A stretch of 64,000 nucleotides of DNA. Origin: Heritagella_A intestinalis (GTDB lineage: Bacteria; Bacillota; Clostridia; Oscillospirales; Acutalibacteraceae). The notes beneath the pieces were generated by a model that saw only the letters and a program-made list of their open reading frames with translations, searched no databases and was not told the origin of the DNA. This document shows, one piece after another, positions 33,784 to 42,087 of the stretch (the stretch's first letter is position 1; every line of letters begins with the position of its first letter). The DNA lies in assembly GCA_904418995.1 (NCBI GenBank), contig CAJFQF010000001.1:124001-188000 (forward strand), in the 5' to 3' direction. A program made the translations under genes and the position numbers.

Positions 33784-34455
33784 TTAGTAAGTAACGGGTT
33801 CTATCAATGTGCCTTGGGAAATCCCTTCCAGCAGACGTTCTGCGGCTTCCTCGGGCACGGTGGCCTCGAAAAGCCGGTCGTCCTGGGCCCAGTAGAATAC
33901 CTTCCCGTAAACCTGGGAGCCGTCCATGGCGTCCGACTGGTAGACCCCTGGGCAGCCTTCCACAGCCGTCACCTCGCCGCTGTTTTCAGAGACGAATTTC
34001 TCCAGGCCGGCCTCCCCGCCCGGGGTGGTGTTCCAGCCAATGGTCAGGGTGTGGCGCAGGGCTTGGTCTGTGGTGGTTTCCTGGTTCCCCTGGCCGCCCT
34101 CCGGTGGGACAGAGGACTCAGAGCTGGGGCTTTCCTCTTGGCCGGAACCAGCTTGGCCGGAACCGGCCACTTCCCCTTCCGGGGCCGGTTCATAGCCGTC
34201 CAGGAAGAACTTGTAGTAGACATAATCCCCGCTGTGTTGAATCACGTCCAGCTGGGCCTCCTCCACCTGGGGCTCGAACAGGGCGATTTGGTTTTCCTCA
34301 GCGTCTGCCTGCTGGGCCATATAGGAGGCCAGTTCCTCGGTGCTGGCAAATTCCGTGGGGCCGTTGGAGTGGGCCGGCGCACTGGTACAGGCCGGCAGGG
34401 CCAGGGCCATGACCGCCGCAGCCAGAAGCGCCAGGGTGCGTTTGCAAAATCTCAT
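33784..34455 (-). CDS. secreted lipoprotein of unknown function
   Basis: A 223-residue protein with a lipoprotein signal peptide (MRFCKRT, hydrophobic stretch, lipobox LPAC with Cys23). A Gly/Ser/Gln-rich low-complexity linker lies near residues 105-140. The mature domain has alternating charged beta-type segments and no motif I recognise. The start is set by AGAGGAGGG just upstream. It is monocistronic, convergent with the ABC exporter and upstream of trkH on the same strand. It is probably attached to the outer face of the membrane. Confidence 0.75.
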   Translation of the reverse strand: MRFCKRTLALLAAAVMALALPACTSAPAHSNGPTEFASTEELASYMAQQADAEENQIALFEPQVEEAQLDVIQHSGDYVYYKFFLDGYEPAPEGEVAGSGQAGSGQEESPSSESSVPPEGGQGNQETTTDQALRHTLTIGWNTTPGGEAGLEKFVSENSGEVTAVEGCPGVYQSDAMDGSQVYGKVFYWAQDDRLFEATVPEEAAERLLEGISQGTLIEPVTY

Positions 34456-34630
34456 GGAGAACCCTCCTCTCGTCCGCCGAAGCGGCTGATGAAATACCGG
34501 GGTGCTTTGCAGAGCATTCAGAACCTTTCTAAATATTAGTATAGCAGAAATCTCTGGGCAATCGTTCTTTAAAAGAATGATGACAGCTTTGTCATGAAAT
34601 TGTAACCCCTGTGTAACCGGCTCGCCGGCA

Positions 34631-34665
34631 AAACAAAAAGCCCCTCCCGGAATCCCGGGAAGGGC
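34631..34665 (-). terminator. trkH terminator
   Basis: On the minus strand GCCCTTCCCGGGATT / CCGGGAGGGGCT folds as a stem and is followed by TTTTTGTTTT, 18 bp after the trkH stop. Confidence 0.8.
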
Positions 34666-34682
34666 ATGATGGTAAAAAGAGC

Positions 34683-36092
34683 TTATCCCACAATGAGCTT
34701 GCCTTCCGGCAGCACTGCGCCGCCTCTGCGGTCGCCGCCACGGGCGCCGCCGCCGCTGCAATGGACGCTGATGGCCAGGGCCAGAGATACCGGCCCCACA
34801 CGGCCGATGAACATCAAAAGGCCCAGGAACACCTTGCTCACATAGTCCAGGGTGGGGGTCACGCCGGCGGAAATGCCCACCGTTGCAAAGGCGGATACCG
34901 CCTCAAACAGGGCGTCAATGCCGCCCAGCTCCTCGTTGAAGGTGAGGATAATGCCGGTGACCACGCACACCAGGGCAAAGGCCGCCAGGGTAATGGCAAT
35001 GGCCCGGTAGACAATATCCCGGTGGATGCGGTGGCGGCGGAAAACAACGCCGTCACAGCCCCGGAACACGCTGAAGGTGGTGGAGGCCAGCACCACAAAG
35101 GTGGTGACCTTAATGCCGCCGCCGGTAGAGCCGGGGCAGGCGCCGATGAACATGAGCAAAATGGTGATAATCTTGGAAAAGTCGTGCTCCGCTGCAATGT
35201 CCACAGAAGCAAAGCCCGCAGTACGGGCGCTCACCGACTGGAAGAAAGACGCGTTGAGCCGGGTGAGGAAATGCATATCCTTCATGGTGGAATTGTACTC
35301 GCTGCAAAAGAGCACCACCGTGCCAAACAGCAGCAGTACGCCGGTGAAAGTAATGCAGGTCATGGAGTGAAGGGAGAGGCGGCGGCGGGACTGGCGCAGC
35401 ACCCGGGGCCGAATCTGGTTGTAGTATACCTCGTTGACCACCACAAACCCAATACCGCCCACAATAATCAGGGCGGCGACGGTCAGGCACACTAACGGAT
35501 CGTTTACATAAGGGATCATGTTCTGCCCCGGATATTTGATGCCGAACACATCAAAGCCCGCGTTGCAGAACCCGGAAATCGCCGTAAAGATGGAAATCCA
35601 GATGCCATAAGCGCCGTATTCCGGGAGAAACCGGATCATCAGCAGGGCCGCCCCCACGCCTTCACAGATTAAAGTAAAGCGCAGGATAATCCCCAGCAGC
35701 CGGCGCACGTCCAGAGAGTCGCCGTTGGCGCTTTCACTGGCCAGCCACAGCTCCCGCAGGCCCATCTTTTTGCGCATGAGCACTGCAAAGCCGCTGGTAA
35801 TGGAGGACACCCCCAGGCCGCCTACCTGGATTAACAGGATAATCACCACCTGGCCAAAGCCGTTCCAGTGGGTCCAGGTGTCAAAGGGCACCAGGCCCGT
35901 CACACAGGTGGCAGAGGCGGCGGTGAAAAAGGCGTCTACAGGATGGGTAAAGGCAAAGTTCCGGGAAGACATGGGGAGCCAGAGAAGAAGGGTCCCCAGG
36001 GTAATGATAATGGCAAAGCTGATGACGATAAACCGCACCGGAGGCGTTTCCTTCATGCGGTGGATCAGCCGTTCGCTCAATGTGGGATTCAT
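34683..36092 (-). CDS. TrkH/KtrB family potassium uptake channel subunit
   Basis: A 469-residue membrane protein with the four-fold MPM architecture of Trk/Ktr K+ translocators. Selectivity-filter loops are visible as ATCVTGLVPFD, ISGFCNAGFDVFG, VSARTAGFAS and FATVGISAGVTP. The GFDVF and GTGGGIK-like (GSTGGGIKV) elements are also present. ATG 36092 (GTGAGGT upstream) is preferred over a TTG at 36146 that overlaps the neighbouring stop. No KtrA/TrkA regulatory subunit is adjacent, so the partner must be elsewhere. It lies directly downstream of the fucosidase gene on the same strand. Confidence 0.92.
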   Translation of the reverse strand: MNPTLSERLIHRMKETPPVRFIVISFAIIITLGTLLLWLPMSSRNFAFTHPVDAFFTAASATCVTGLVPFDTWTHWNGFGQVVIILLIQVGGLGVSSITSGFAVLMRKKMGLRELWLASESANGDSLDVRRLLGIILRFTLICEGVGAALLMIRFLPEYGAYGIWISIFTAISGFCNAGFDVFGIKYPGQNMIPYVNDPLVCLTVAALIIVGGIGFVVVNEVYYNQIRPRVLRQSRRRLSLHSMTCITFTGVLLLFGTVVLFCSEYNSTMKDMHFLTRLNASFFQSVSARTAGFASVDIAAEHDFSKIITILLMFIGACPGSTGGGIKVTTFVVLASTTFSVFRGCDGVVFRRHRIHRDIVYRAIAITLAAFALVCVVTGIILTFNEELGGIDALFEAVSAFATVGISAGVTPTLDYVSKVFLGLLMFIGRVGPVSLALAISVHCSGGGARGGDRRGGAVLPEGKLIVG

Positions 36093-36146
36093 GCTGTGAA
36101 ACCTCACTTTTTCAAAAATTTGGATTCTCAAAAATCGTTTCTGCAA

Positions 36147-37115
36147 TCAGCCCCGATAGAGCCAGCCTTCCGGCAGCGCCGCCAGGGGAGGCACGGGCTT
36201 GCGCAGGGGGGCAATCCCCTGGAAAACCTTCTCCACGTTGGCGTCAATGCGCCCCTTCTGGTTGGGGGAGGCGTTGAGGATAAAGGTGATGTTCTGCCGG
36301 TTCATTTCTGCAATCCGGCCGGCCGCCCACTGGGAAGTGCGCAGCTCTCGGGCGGGGTCGTCTTTCCGCCAGAACCAAGCCCCGGTGAGGATGTCGCAGC
36401 CCATGCCGGGGCCCACAAAGGAGTCCTCGGCCTGCTGGCCGGCGTTGTTTTCATACAGCACCATGTCCGTGTGGTCCAGGCTGCACCCGCTGCCAATGTT
36501 GATGAGCAGGCAGTCCGGCTGCAGGGCCTTTACCCAGCTGTCCACTTCTTCAAAGGGCAGCGCTTCATAAGAAGGCCCGCCCCAGGGAGCGGCCCAGCCG
36601 TCCACCAGCAGGAAGGGGATTTCCCCATAACCGGTGAGCAGCTCAGTAATCTGCCCCTTGATGTATTCCTTATCCTCAGGGGTACACCGTTTCCGGCCAA
36701 TGCCCTGGGTCAGATCCAAAATGGAAAAATACAGCCCCGGCAGCAGCCCCTGCTCCCGGAAGGCCTGGACATAGGCCCCCACCACGTCGGTTTTGCAAGC
36801 GGCGCTGCGCACACAGTGCTCGGTATAGCGGGTGGGCCACAGGCAGAAGCCCTCATGGTGCTTGGCGGTGAGTACGCCGAAAGCAGCGCCGGCCTCCTTG
36901 GCAATGCGGGCCCACTGGGCGCAGTCCAGCTCCTCGGGGTTCCAGTCCGCCGGGGAGAAGGGGTGCTGCCGGGGCACATCGTTGTTTTCGCAGTCGTATT
37001 CCCAGTCCACCGTGTCGCCGGAGGCGAACTGGAAGGTGGCGCTGTTAAAGTGCAGGAACATGCCAAAGCGGAGGTTCACCGTTTCCCGCTGGCGCTGGAT
37101 CAGAGAATTTGCCAT
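36147..37115 (-). CDS. GH29-like alpha-L-fucosidase
   Basis: A 322-residue TIM-barrel glycosidase. Family marks are the N-terminal RFGMFLHFN, DCAQWARIAKEAGA, LTAKHHEGFCLWPT (the GH29 signature with catalytic-site His pair) and FLLVDGW (position of the nucleophile Asp). No signal peptide or C-terminal beta-sandwich is present, so it is shorter than the 420-500 residues of classical members. It probably acts inside the cell on imported fucosylated sugars or mucin fragments. AAGGAGG precedes ATG 37115. The specificity is not provable from sequence alone. Confidence 0.82.
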   Translation of the reverse strand: MANSLIQRQRETVNLRFGMFLHFNSATFQFASGDTVDWEYDCENNDVPRQHPFSPADWNPEELDCAQWARIAKEAGAAFGVLTAKHHEGFCLWPTRYTEHCVRSAACKTDVVGAYVQAFREQGLLPGLYFSILDLTQGIGRKRCTPEDKEYIKGQITELLTGYGEIPFLLVDGWAAPWGGPSYEALPFEEVDSWVKALQPDCLLINIGSGCSLDHTDMVLYENNAGQQAEDSFVGPGMGCDILTGAWFWRKDDPARELRTSQWAAGRIAEMNRQNITFILNASPNQKGRIDANVEKVFQGIAPLRKPVPPLAALPEGWLYRG

Positions 37116-37220
37116 CTGATTTTCCTCCTTTTGCCAATAAAGGCAGGCAGGCCCAAAAGCCTGCCCTTGGAAAACGCCTTCCCGGCGGGGATTCCACATC
37201 CGGCCTTTTGCCTAATGGGT

Positions 37221-37772
37221 TCAGGCCAAGCGCTTTTGCAGGCTGGCCCTTTGCAGCAGCACAAACAGGGGCAGGCCCAGCACCAGGCACACCACCAGTT
37301 CGCCCACGCCCACAGAAAGGGCGCTGGCCCCATAGGCAGCCCAGGAGAAGTTCTGCCAGGCAAAGGCGCCGATGCTGGACAGGCAGGAGACCTCCAGGCC
37401 CACAATCACCGTGTTGGTGAGCACCGGGGGCAGTGCCGAAAGCACCGGCAGGCCCTTAAAGCGCAGGTTCCGCAGGCCATAGCTCATCACAGCCGCCAGT
37501 AGGGTGGCCAGGGTGCCAAAGACCCAGTCCACCACGCCCAGAGGGCTGCCCAGGTTTGCCAGGAAGCAGCCCAAAGCCAGGCCGGGGATGGCCGCCGGGG
37601 TGAATACCGGCAGAATGGTCAGGGCCTCGGAAAACCGGAACTGCACCGGGCCATAGGCCAGGTTTACCGCTGCGGCCACATAGGTGAGCACAGCATACAG
37701 GGCAGCGATAACCGCCGCCTGGGCAAGAAAGCGCACCCGGGCGCTTCCCTGCCGGGGAAGGTTTTGATTCAT
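37221..37772 (-). CDS. queT: QueT family queuosine-precursor transporter (ECF S-component)
   Basis: A 183-residue membrane protein with about six helices. It matches QueT: VIAALYAVLTYVAA near the start, YGPVQFRFSEALTILP (the conserved substrate-pocket stretch) and GLALGCFLANLGSP. QueT proteins are S-components of energy-coupling-factor importers for preQ1-type precursors of queuosine in tRNA. The ribosome binding site GGAGGA is 8 nt before ATG. A structured leader with its own promoter lies upstream. The ECF module is not in this window. Confidence 0.92.
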   Translation of the reverse strand: MNQNLPRQGSARVRFLAQAAVIAALYAVLTYVAAAVNLAYGPVQFRFSEALTILPVFTPAAIPGLALGCFLANLGSPLGVVDWVFGTLATLLAAVMSYGLRNLRFKGLPVLSALPPVLTNTVIVGLEVSCLSSIGAFAWQNFSWAAYGASALSVGVGELVVCLVLGLPLFVLLQRASLQKRLA

Positions 37773-37876
37773 ATTCGATTCCTCCGTAGTATTCTTTTAG
37801 GTCAGGAGTTTGCGACTGACCGTGCCTCCAAGCCGGGCCCTTTTGGGGCCTGGGGCGTTAAGAAATAGTAAGGCAC
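37773..37876 (-). promoter_or_regulatory. structured queT leader, putative preQ1 riboswitch
   Basis: The transcript starts right at the first stem. On the minus strand GTGCCT (37871-37876) pairs with AGGCAC (37822-37827) around an inner GGCCC-caaaa-GGGCC arm. A second hairpin, GGTCAG / CTGACC (37800-37821), follows, and its loop carries CUCC, complementary to GGAG of the ribosome binding site. This suggests control of translation. The association with queT points to a preQ1 aptamer, but the class I and II core sequences are not visible. Class III (known from Ruminococcaceae queT leaders) or a new fold is possible. Confidence 0.5.
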
Positions 37877-37882
37877 GCACAT

Positions 37883-37911
37883 AGGATACTACCAAACCGA
37901 TAGAAAAGCAA
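37883..37911 (-). promoter_or_regulatory. queT promoter
   Basis: On the minus strand TTGCTT (37906-37911), a 17-bp spacer and TATCCT (37883-37888). The predicted start coincides with the first stem of the leader. Confidence 0.6.
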
Positions 37912-38106
37912 GCGCCGCCCCCGGGAACCAATGATTTCTATCAAATCAGCCCTGTTTTTTTGTGGAAACGCCCTTGTTTTTGTTCTATTTACTTTATCAT
38001 TCCTTTATGATAGACTGGACTGCAACAGCTTGCGAAGGCCATGCTTTTTGGGCCGCAGGGGCCCGGGAAAGCAGGAAAATAGGAAACAGGCGCGGGAGGG
38101 TGAACC

Positions 38107-38358
38107 ATGAAGCTCTATCAATATGAAGGCAGATGCAACCTTGCCGGGGAGCGAATCCGGCAGCGGCGGCAGTCCTTGGGGCTTTCCCAAGAGCAGTTGG
38201 CCGCCAGATTGCAGCTGCGGGGTTTGGAGCTGGGCCAAAAGGCCGTGAGCCGCATGGAAACCGGCAGCCGGGTCATTCCCGATTATGAACTCCTCTGGCT
38301 GGCCCAGGCCCTGGAAACCACCACTGCCTGGCTGCTGGGGGAGGAGCCCGAAACATAA
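38107..38358 (+). CDS. XRE-family helix-turn-helix protein
   Basis: An 83-residue single-domain DNA-binding protein. The helix-turn-helix spans about residues 13-70 (RIRQRRQSLGLSQEQLAARL, then KAVSRMETGSR). The turn carries a short insertion (QLRGLEL) compared with the standard fold. The C-terminus follows the xre pattern LAQALETTTAWLLGE. The ribosome binding site is GGGAGGG. A TATGAT -10 lies at 38006-38011. It is flanked by its own terminator. The target is unknown. Confidence 0.85.
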   Translation: MKLYQYEGRCNLAGERIRQRRQSLGLSQEQLAARLQLRGLELGQKAVSRMETGSRVIPDYELLWLAQALETTTAWLLGEEPET

Positions 38359-38395
38359 AAAACCCTGTTTCCCAGTGCGGGAGACAGGGGTTTTG
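38359..38395 (+). terminator. terminator of the XRE gene
   Basis: AAACCCTGTTTCCC / GGGAGACAGGGGTTTT folds as a stem ending in a T-run. Confidence 0.75.
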
Positions 38396-38423
38396 TTTGT
38401 TATGGGGGAGTTAGAGGGGAGAA

Positions 38424-39272
38424 TTACGCCTTGGTGCCGGTGGCCTTCTTGGTGGTTCTCTTAGCGGCCGGCTTCTTGGCTGCGGTTTTGGCAGCGGGCT
38501 TCTTGGCCGGAGCCTTGGCGGCAGGCTTCTTCTCCTCCTTGGCAGGGGCAGCTTCCTTAGCGGGAGCGGCTTCCTTAGCCGGCTCTGCCTTGGCGGGGGT
38601 CTCTTCCTTTACGGGAGCTTCCTCTTTGGCGGGAGCAGCGGGCTTTTCAGCGGCCTTGGGCTCTGCCTTGGGGGCAGCCTTGGCAGCGGGCTTCTTGGCC
38701 GGAGCCTTGGCGGCGGGCTTCTTCTCTTCCTTGGCGGGAGCGGCTTCCTTGGCCGGCTCTGCCTTGGGAGCCTCTGCCTTTACCGGGGCTTCCTTCTTGG
38801 CGGGAGCCTCGATAGGCGGGCAGGCTTCCAGCTTCCACTGCTGGTTGTCGGCGTCCTCGGCCTCTTCCCAGATCTGGATGGCTGCGCCGTCCTCATCGCT
38901 CATGTCCACAACGTCCAGGCACTTGCCGGACTTGCAGTTGAAGATCTTATAGCAGCCGTCGCTGGTGGGCTCCAGCTTCCACTGCTGGCTCTCGCTGCCT
39001 ACATAGTCCCACTGATGGACCCAGGCGCCGTTGACTACGCCGCCGCTGATCACGTCCAGGCACTTGCCGGAATCCTTGGAGACCAGCTTCCAGACGCCCT
39101 TTTCCACTTCTTCCACATTCCAAAGCTGGTTGTCCGCCTGGGTGAGGAAGTACTGCTCCACAACACCGCCGTTATCCGCGCCGGACTCTGCGGAGAGGAC
39201 CTTGCCGCTCTTCTTGTTGATGATGAGATACGTGTGACCGGATACGATTGCGCCTGTCTTTTTGACTGCCAT
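38424..39272 (-). CDS. ricin-B lectin domain with histone-H1-like Lys/Ala/Pro tail
   Basis: A 282-residue protein of unusual design. Residues 5-135 form a ricin-type beta-trefoil with three Q-x-W repeats (DNQLWN, ESQQWKL, DNQQWKL), each preceded by a GKCLDV-type segment. Residues about 136-282 are a low-complexity tail of K-P-A-A-K, A-P-A-K-K and E-K-K-P-A-A-K units ending KKATGTKA, like histone H1 or AlgP tails. No signal peptide exists (start MAVKKTG, AAGGAG 8 nt upstream), so it should be cytosolic. The first half of the tail is more acidic and the end strongly basic. A perfect-spacing promoter suggests strong expression. Nucleoid or polymer binding is a guess. Confidence 0.75.
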   Translation of the reverse strand: MAVKKTGAIVSGHTYLIINKKSGKVLSAESGADNGGVVEQYFLTQADNQLWNVEEVEKGVWKLVSKDSGKCLDVISGGVVNGAWVHQWDYVGSESQQWKLEPTSDGCYKIFNCKSGKCLDVVDMSDEDGAAIQIWEEAEDADNQQWKLEACPPIEAPAKKEAPVKAEAPKAEPAKEAAPAKEEKKPAAKAPAKKPAAKAAPKAEPKAAEKPAAPAKEEAPVKEETPAKAEPAKEAAPAKEAAPAKEEKKPAAKAPAKKPAAKTAAKKPAAKRTTKKATGTKA

Positions 39273-39373
39273 ATAAAACACTCCTTTGCATTGTCTGCTT
39301 CTATCCAGATATATGCGGAAAGGAAGGGCAGAACCTTCTTCTCCGTCATTGCCAAACCATGGGTACGGTTATG

Positions 39374-39402
39374 ATTGTATCATTCCCCTGGGAGTCTGTC
39401 AA
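39374..39402 (-). promoter_or_regulatory. strong promoter of the lectin gene
   Basis: On the minus strand TTGACA (39397-39402), a 17-bp spacer and TACAAT (39374-39379). The leader is about 95 nt. Confidence 0.8.
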
Positions 39403-39709
39403 GGCGCAAAACCCGCATGAAAGCTGGATTTTTTGTGTTTCACAGAGGCCTTCGACAGAACCTTTCATCCATATTCCACAAAAGAAAGCCACAAACGGCC
39501 CCTGCATAAGCAGGTTGTGAAAAAATGAAAGAAGCTGTTTCATTCCCTGAAAACCCCGAAACTTCTCAAAAATCCGGAGTGATGAAAACACGGGGAACTG
39601 TGGAGGCGCGGGACAGGGGAGAGGCGGGTTTTATTTGAAAATTCTGCTATCGGGTTTTATCCATTGAAAAATTTCTGGGTTACGGCGGAAAAGTTTTTCA
39701 GGGGGACGG

Positions 39710-39739
39710 TTTACACCGGGGCGCGGGGGGTGATACAAT
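39710..39739 (+). promoter_or_regulatory. MBL gene promoter
   Basis: TTTACA (39710-39715), an 18-bp spacer and TACAAT (39734-39739). The -10 overlaps an in-frame ATG at 39738, which is therefore not the real start. Confidence 0.6.
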
Positions 39740-39782
39740 GGGAAAGAAGCGCGACCATCAGAAGAAAGAGAGGAAATCCGCC

Positions 39783-40532
39783 ATGAAAGAGGAAAAAAGC
39801 CCCTTGCGGCAAATCAACATCCGGGTGTGGTTCCTGCCGGCAGAGGAGGAAACCGACCGGCCGGTATTGGGCTATGTGTGGGGCGACCGGTGGAGCCTGC
39901 AAATTGACGCGGGGGCGTCCCCGGCCCATGTGGAGAAGTTCCGCCGGGCCCTGGCCCAGCAGGGGCTGGCGGCCCCGTCCCTGGCGGTGCTCACCCATTG
40001 GCACTGGGACCACACCTTTGGCCTGGACGCCCTGGGGTGCCCGGCCCTTGCCTGCCAAAAGACCCAGGAGGCCCTCGAGCGGGTTTCCCGCTGGGCGTGG
40101 ACAGAGGAAGCCATGGCCCGGCGGCTGGAAACCGGGGAGGAAATCCCCTTCTGCGACGAGCACATCCGCCGGGAATACCCGAATCTGCAGGCCATCCAGG
40201 TGCGGCCCGCCGACATGGTGTTTGAGAAATCTCTGGCCCTGGATTTGGGTGGGATTACCGCCCAGGTGCTGGAACTCCCCGCCGCCCATTCCCAGGATTC
40301 CGTCATTGTGGTGCTGCCGGAACTCCGCTTTGCCTTTTTGGGGGACGCGGTGTGCGGCGATTTCTACGGCCTGGACGGGGCCTATGACCCGGAGCGGCTC
40401 CGGCAGATGATAGACGCCCTGGAAGAGCTCCCCTTTGACCGGTGCATCACCGGCCACAGCAGCCCGGAGGACAAGGCTTCCCTGCTCCGGGAGCTGCGGG
40501 AAGAGGCCGGTTTGGCGGCGGGGAAGGCATAA
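39783..40532 (+). CDS. MBL-fold metallo-hydrolase
   Basis: A 249-residue metallo-beta-lactamase-fold enzyme. The metal-binding box is THWHWDH (H-x-H-x-D-H), followed by AAHS (third His), GDAV (bridging Asp) and TGHSSP (last His). The sequence resembles small-molecule lactonase or glyoxalase-II-like members more than antibiotic lactamases. No signal peptide is seen. The start is set at ATG 39783 behind AGAGGA because the promoter excludes the ATG at 39738. It is followed by the second phenylacetate-CoA ligase, but that gene has its own promoter. The substrate is unknown. Confidence 0.85.
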   Translation: MKEEKSPLRQINIRVWFLPAEEETDRPVLGYVWGDRWSLQIDAGASPAHVEKFRRALAQQGLAAPSLAVLTHWHWDHTFGLDALGCPALACQKTQEALERVSRWAWTEEAMARRLETGEEIPFCDEHIRREYPNLQAIQVRPADMVFEKSLALDLGGITAQVLELPAAHSQDSVIVVLPELRFAFLGDAVCGDFYGLDGAYDPERLRQMIDALEELPFDRCITGHSSPEDKASLLRELREEAGLAAGKA

Positions 40533-40587
40533 AAGCCGGAAACCGGGGAAAATCCAGGGGTTTTTTTGCAGAAAATAGAAAAATCTA

Positions 40588-40616
40588 TTGCAGAAATCCG
40601 CGAAAAAAGCTACAAT
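40588..40616 (+). promoter_or_regulatory. promoter of the second phenylacetate-CoA ligase gene
   Basis: TTGCAG (40588-40593), a 17-bp spacer and TACAAT (40611-40616). It lies inside the longest open frame, so the true start must be downstream. Confidence 0.7.
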
Positions 40617-40716
40617 AAGGATAATCTGCTTTTTCGAGTTAAAGCATCAATTACCCAAAAGCCCGGTGACGGCCGCCGGGCTTCGGTTACTCTTGACCAG
40701 GAAGGATGATGGAGAA

Positions 40717-42030
40717 GTGTCCTCTGTATATTTTAACAAAGAAATCGAGACCATGCCCCGGAAAAAAATCGAGGAGATGCAGCTGCAGCGGCTCAAGTGG
40801 ATGGTGGATTACTGCTATAACAATGTGCCCTTCTACCACGAGCGGCTGAAAACCGCCGGCATTACCGGCGACCGGATTAAGACCCTGTCGGATATCCAGT
40901 ACATCCCCTTCACCACCAAGGACGACATCCGGGACAACTACCCCTTTGGGATGCTGGCCCGGCCCATGAAGGAGATTGTGCGCATCCACGCCTCCTCCGG
41001 CACCACCGGCAAGCCCACCGTGGGGGCCTATACCAAGCAGGATCTGGAAAACTGGGCGGAGCAGGTGGCCCGGCTGGCCTGGGCCGGCGGCGCCCGTCCC
41101 GAGGATATTTTCCAGATTTCCTTTGGCTACGGCCTGTTTACTGGGGCTTTGGGCCTCCACTACGGCCTGGAAAAGCTGGGGGCCACGGTGATTCCCGCCT
41201 CCTCCGGCAACACCCAGAAGCAGCTGATGATGATGCGGGATTTCGGCGTCACCGGCCTGGTGGCCACCCCCTCCTATGCCCTGTATCTGGGGGAGATGGT
41301 CCGGGAGGGCGGCTACCCGCCGGAGGCCTACAAGCTGCGCATCGGCCTGCTGGGCAGCGAGGGCTGCACCGAAGAAATGCGCAGCCAGATTGAGAAGAAC
41401 CTGCATATTTTCGTCACGGACAACTACGGCATGACCGAGCTCACCGGCCCCGGCGTGGCCGGCGAATGTGAATACCGCAATGGCCTGCACTTTGCCGAGG
41501 ACGCCTTCCTGCCGGAGATTATCGACCAGGAGACCTTGGAGCAGAAACCCGAGGGCGAGGCCGGCGAGCTGGTAGTCACCACCCTGCTCCGGGAAGGGAT
41601 GCCCGTGCTGCGCTACCGCACCAAGGACATCACCCGGCTGAACTATGAGCCCTGCCCCTGCGGGCGCACCGGCTGCCGCATGGAGAAGGTCATGGGCCGC
41701 ACCGACGATATGCTCATCATCAAGGGCGTCAACGTGTTCCCCTCCCAGATTGAGAGCGTGCTGGTGGGCACCGAGGACGTGGGCCCCCATTATCAGCTGG
41801 TGGTGCGCAAGAAGAATTTCCTGGATACCCTGGAGGTCAAGGTGGAGCTCATCGACGCCAGCCTGTTGGAGAGCTTCAGCGAGCTGGAGCGCCTGCAAAA
41901 GCGCATCCACGACCGGCTCAAGAGCGTGCTGGGCCTGGAAACCAAGGTCACCCTGGTGGAGCCCAAGTCCCTGGAACGGTTCCAGGGCAAGGCCAAGCGC
42001 ATCCTGGATTTGCGGAACGAAAAGGAATAA
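40717..42030 (+). CDS. paaK: phenylacetate--CoA ligase family (copy 2)
   Basis: A 437-residue adenylate-forming acyl-CoA synthetase paralogous to the gene at 9793. It has ASSGTTGKPT, FGYGLFTGALG, NYGMTELTGPGV, RYRTKDITRL and GRTDDMLIIKGVNVFPSQIE. The GTG start at 40717 gives the family length and an N-terminus like copy 1 (YFNKEIETMPR). Earlier codons precede the promoter. Unlike copy 1 it has no ACT partner, and its P-loop region differs, so the two may act on different aryl or indole acids. It ends at a strong hairpin shared with aroK. Confidence 0.92.
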   Translation: MSSVYFNKEIETMPRKKIEEMQLQRLKWMVDYCYNNVPFYHERLKTAGITGDRIKTLSDIQYIPFTTKDDIRDNYPFGMLARPMKEIVRIHASSGTTGKPTVGAYTKQDLENWAEQVARLAWAGGARPEDIFQISFGYGLFTGALGLHYGLEKLGATVIPASSGNTQKQLMMMRDFGVTGLVATPSYALYLGEMVREGGYPPEAYKLRIGLLGSEGCTEEMRSQIEKNLHIFVTDNYGMTELTGPGVAGECEYRNGLHFAEDAFLPEIIDQETLEQKPEGEAGELVVTTLLREGMPVLRYRTKDITRLNYEPCPCGRTGCRMEKVMGRTDDMLIIKGVNVFPSQIESVLVGTEDVGPHYQLVVRKKNFLDTLEVKVELIDASLLESFSELERLQKRIHDRLKSVLGLETKVTLVEPKSLERFQGKAKRILDLRNEKE

Positions 42031-42041
42031 CCGGCGTAACA

Positions 42042-42080
42042 AAGCCCTTTGCTGTAGCGTTTCCTTACAGCAAAGGGCTT
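42042..42080. terminator. hairpin between copy-2 ligase and aroK
   Basis: A perfect 15-bp stem (AAGCCCTTTGCTGTA and complement) lies between convergent genes. T-rich stretches on both sides are short. Confidence 0.65.
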
Positions 42081-42087
42081 GTTTGGG

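Larger units (their letters stand above)
39273..39782. other. divergent intergenic region
   Basis: About 510 bp between the lectin gene and the MBL gene. It contains only the two promoters listed separately. I find no gene, repeat or hairpin of note in the rest. Confidence 0.5.

Noticed and set aside
38424..38830. Repetitive Lys/Ala/Pro coding stretch considered as a DNA repeat array or CRISPR
   Set aside because: The repeats are in frame, irregular in length and lack unique spacers. They are best explained as a low-complexity protein tail.
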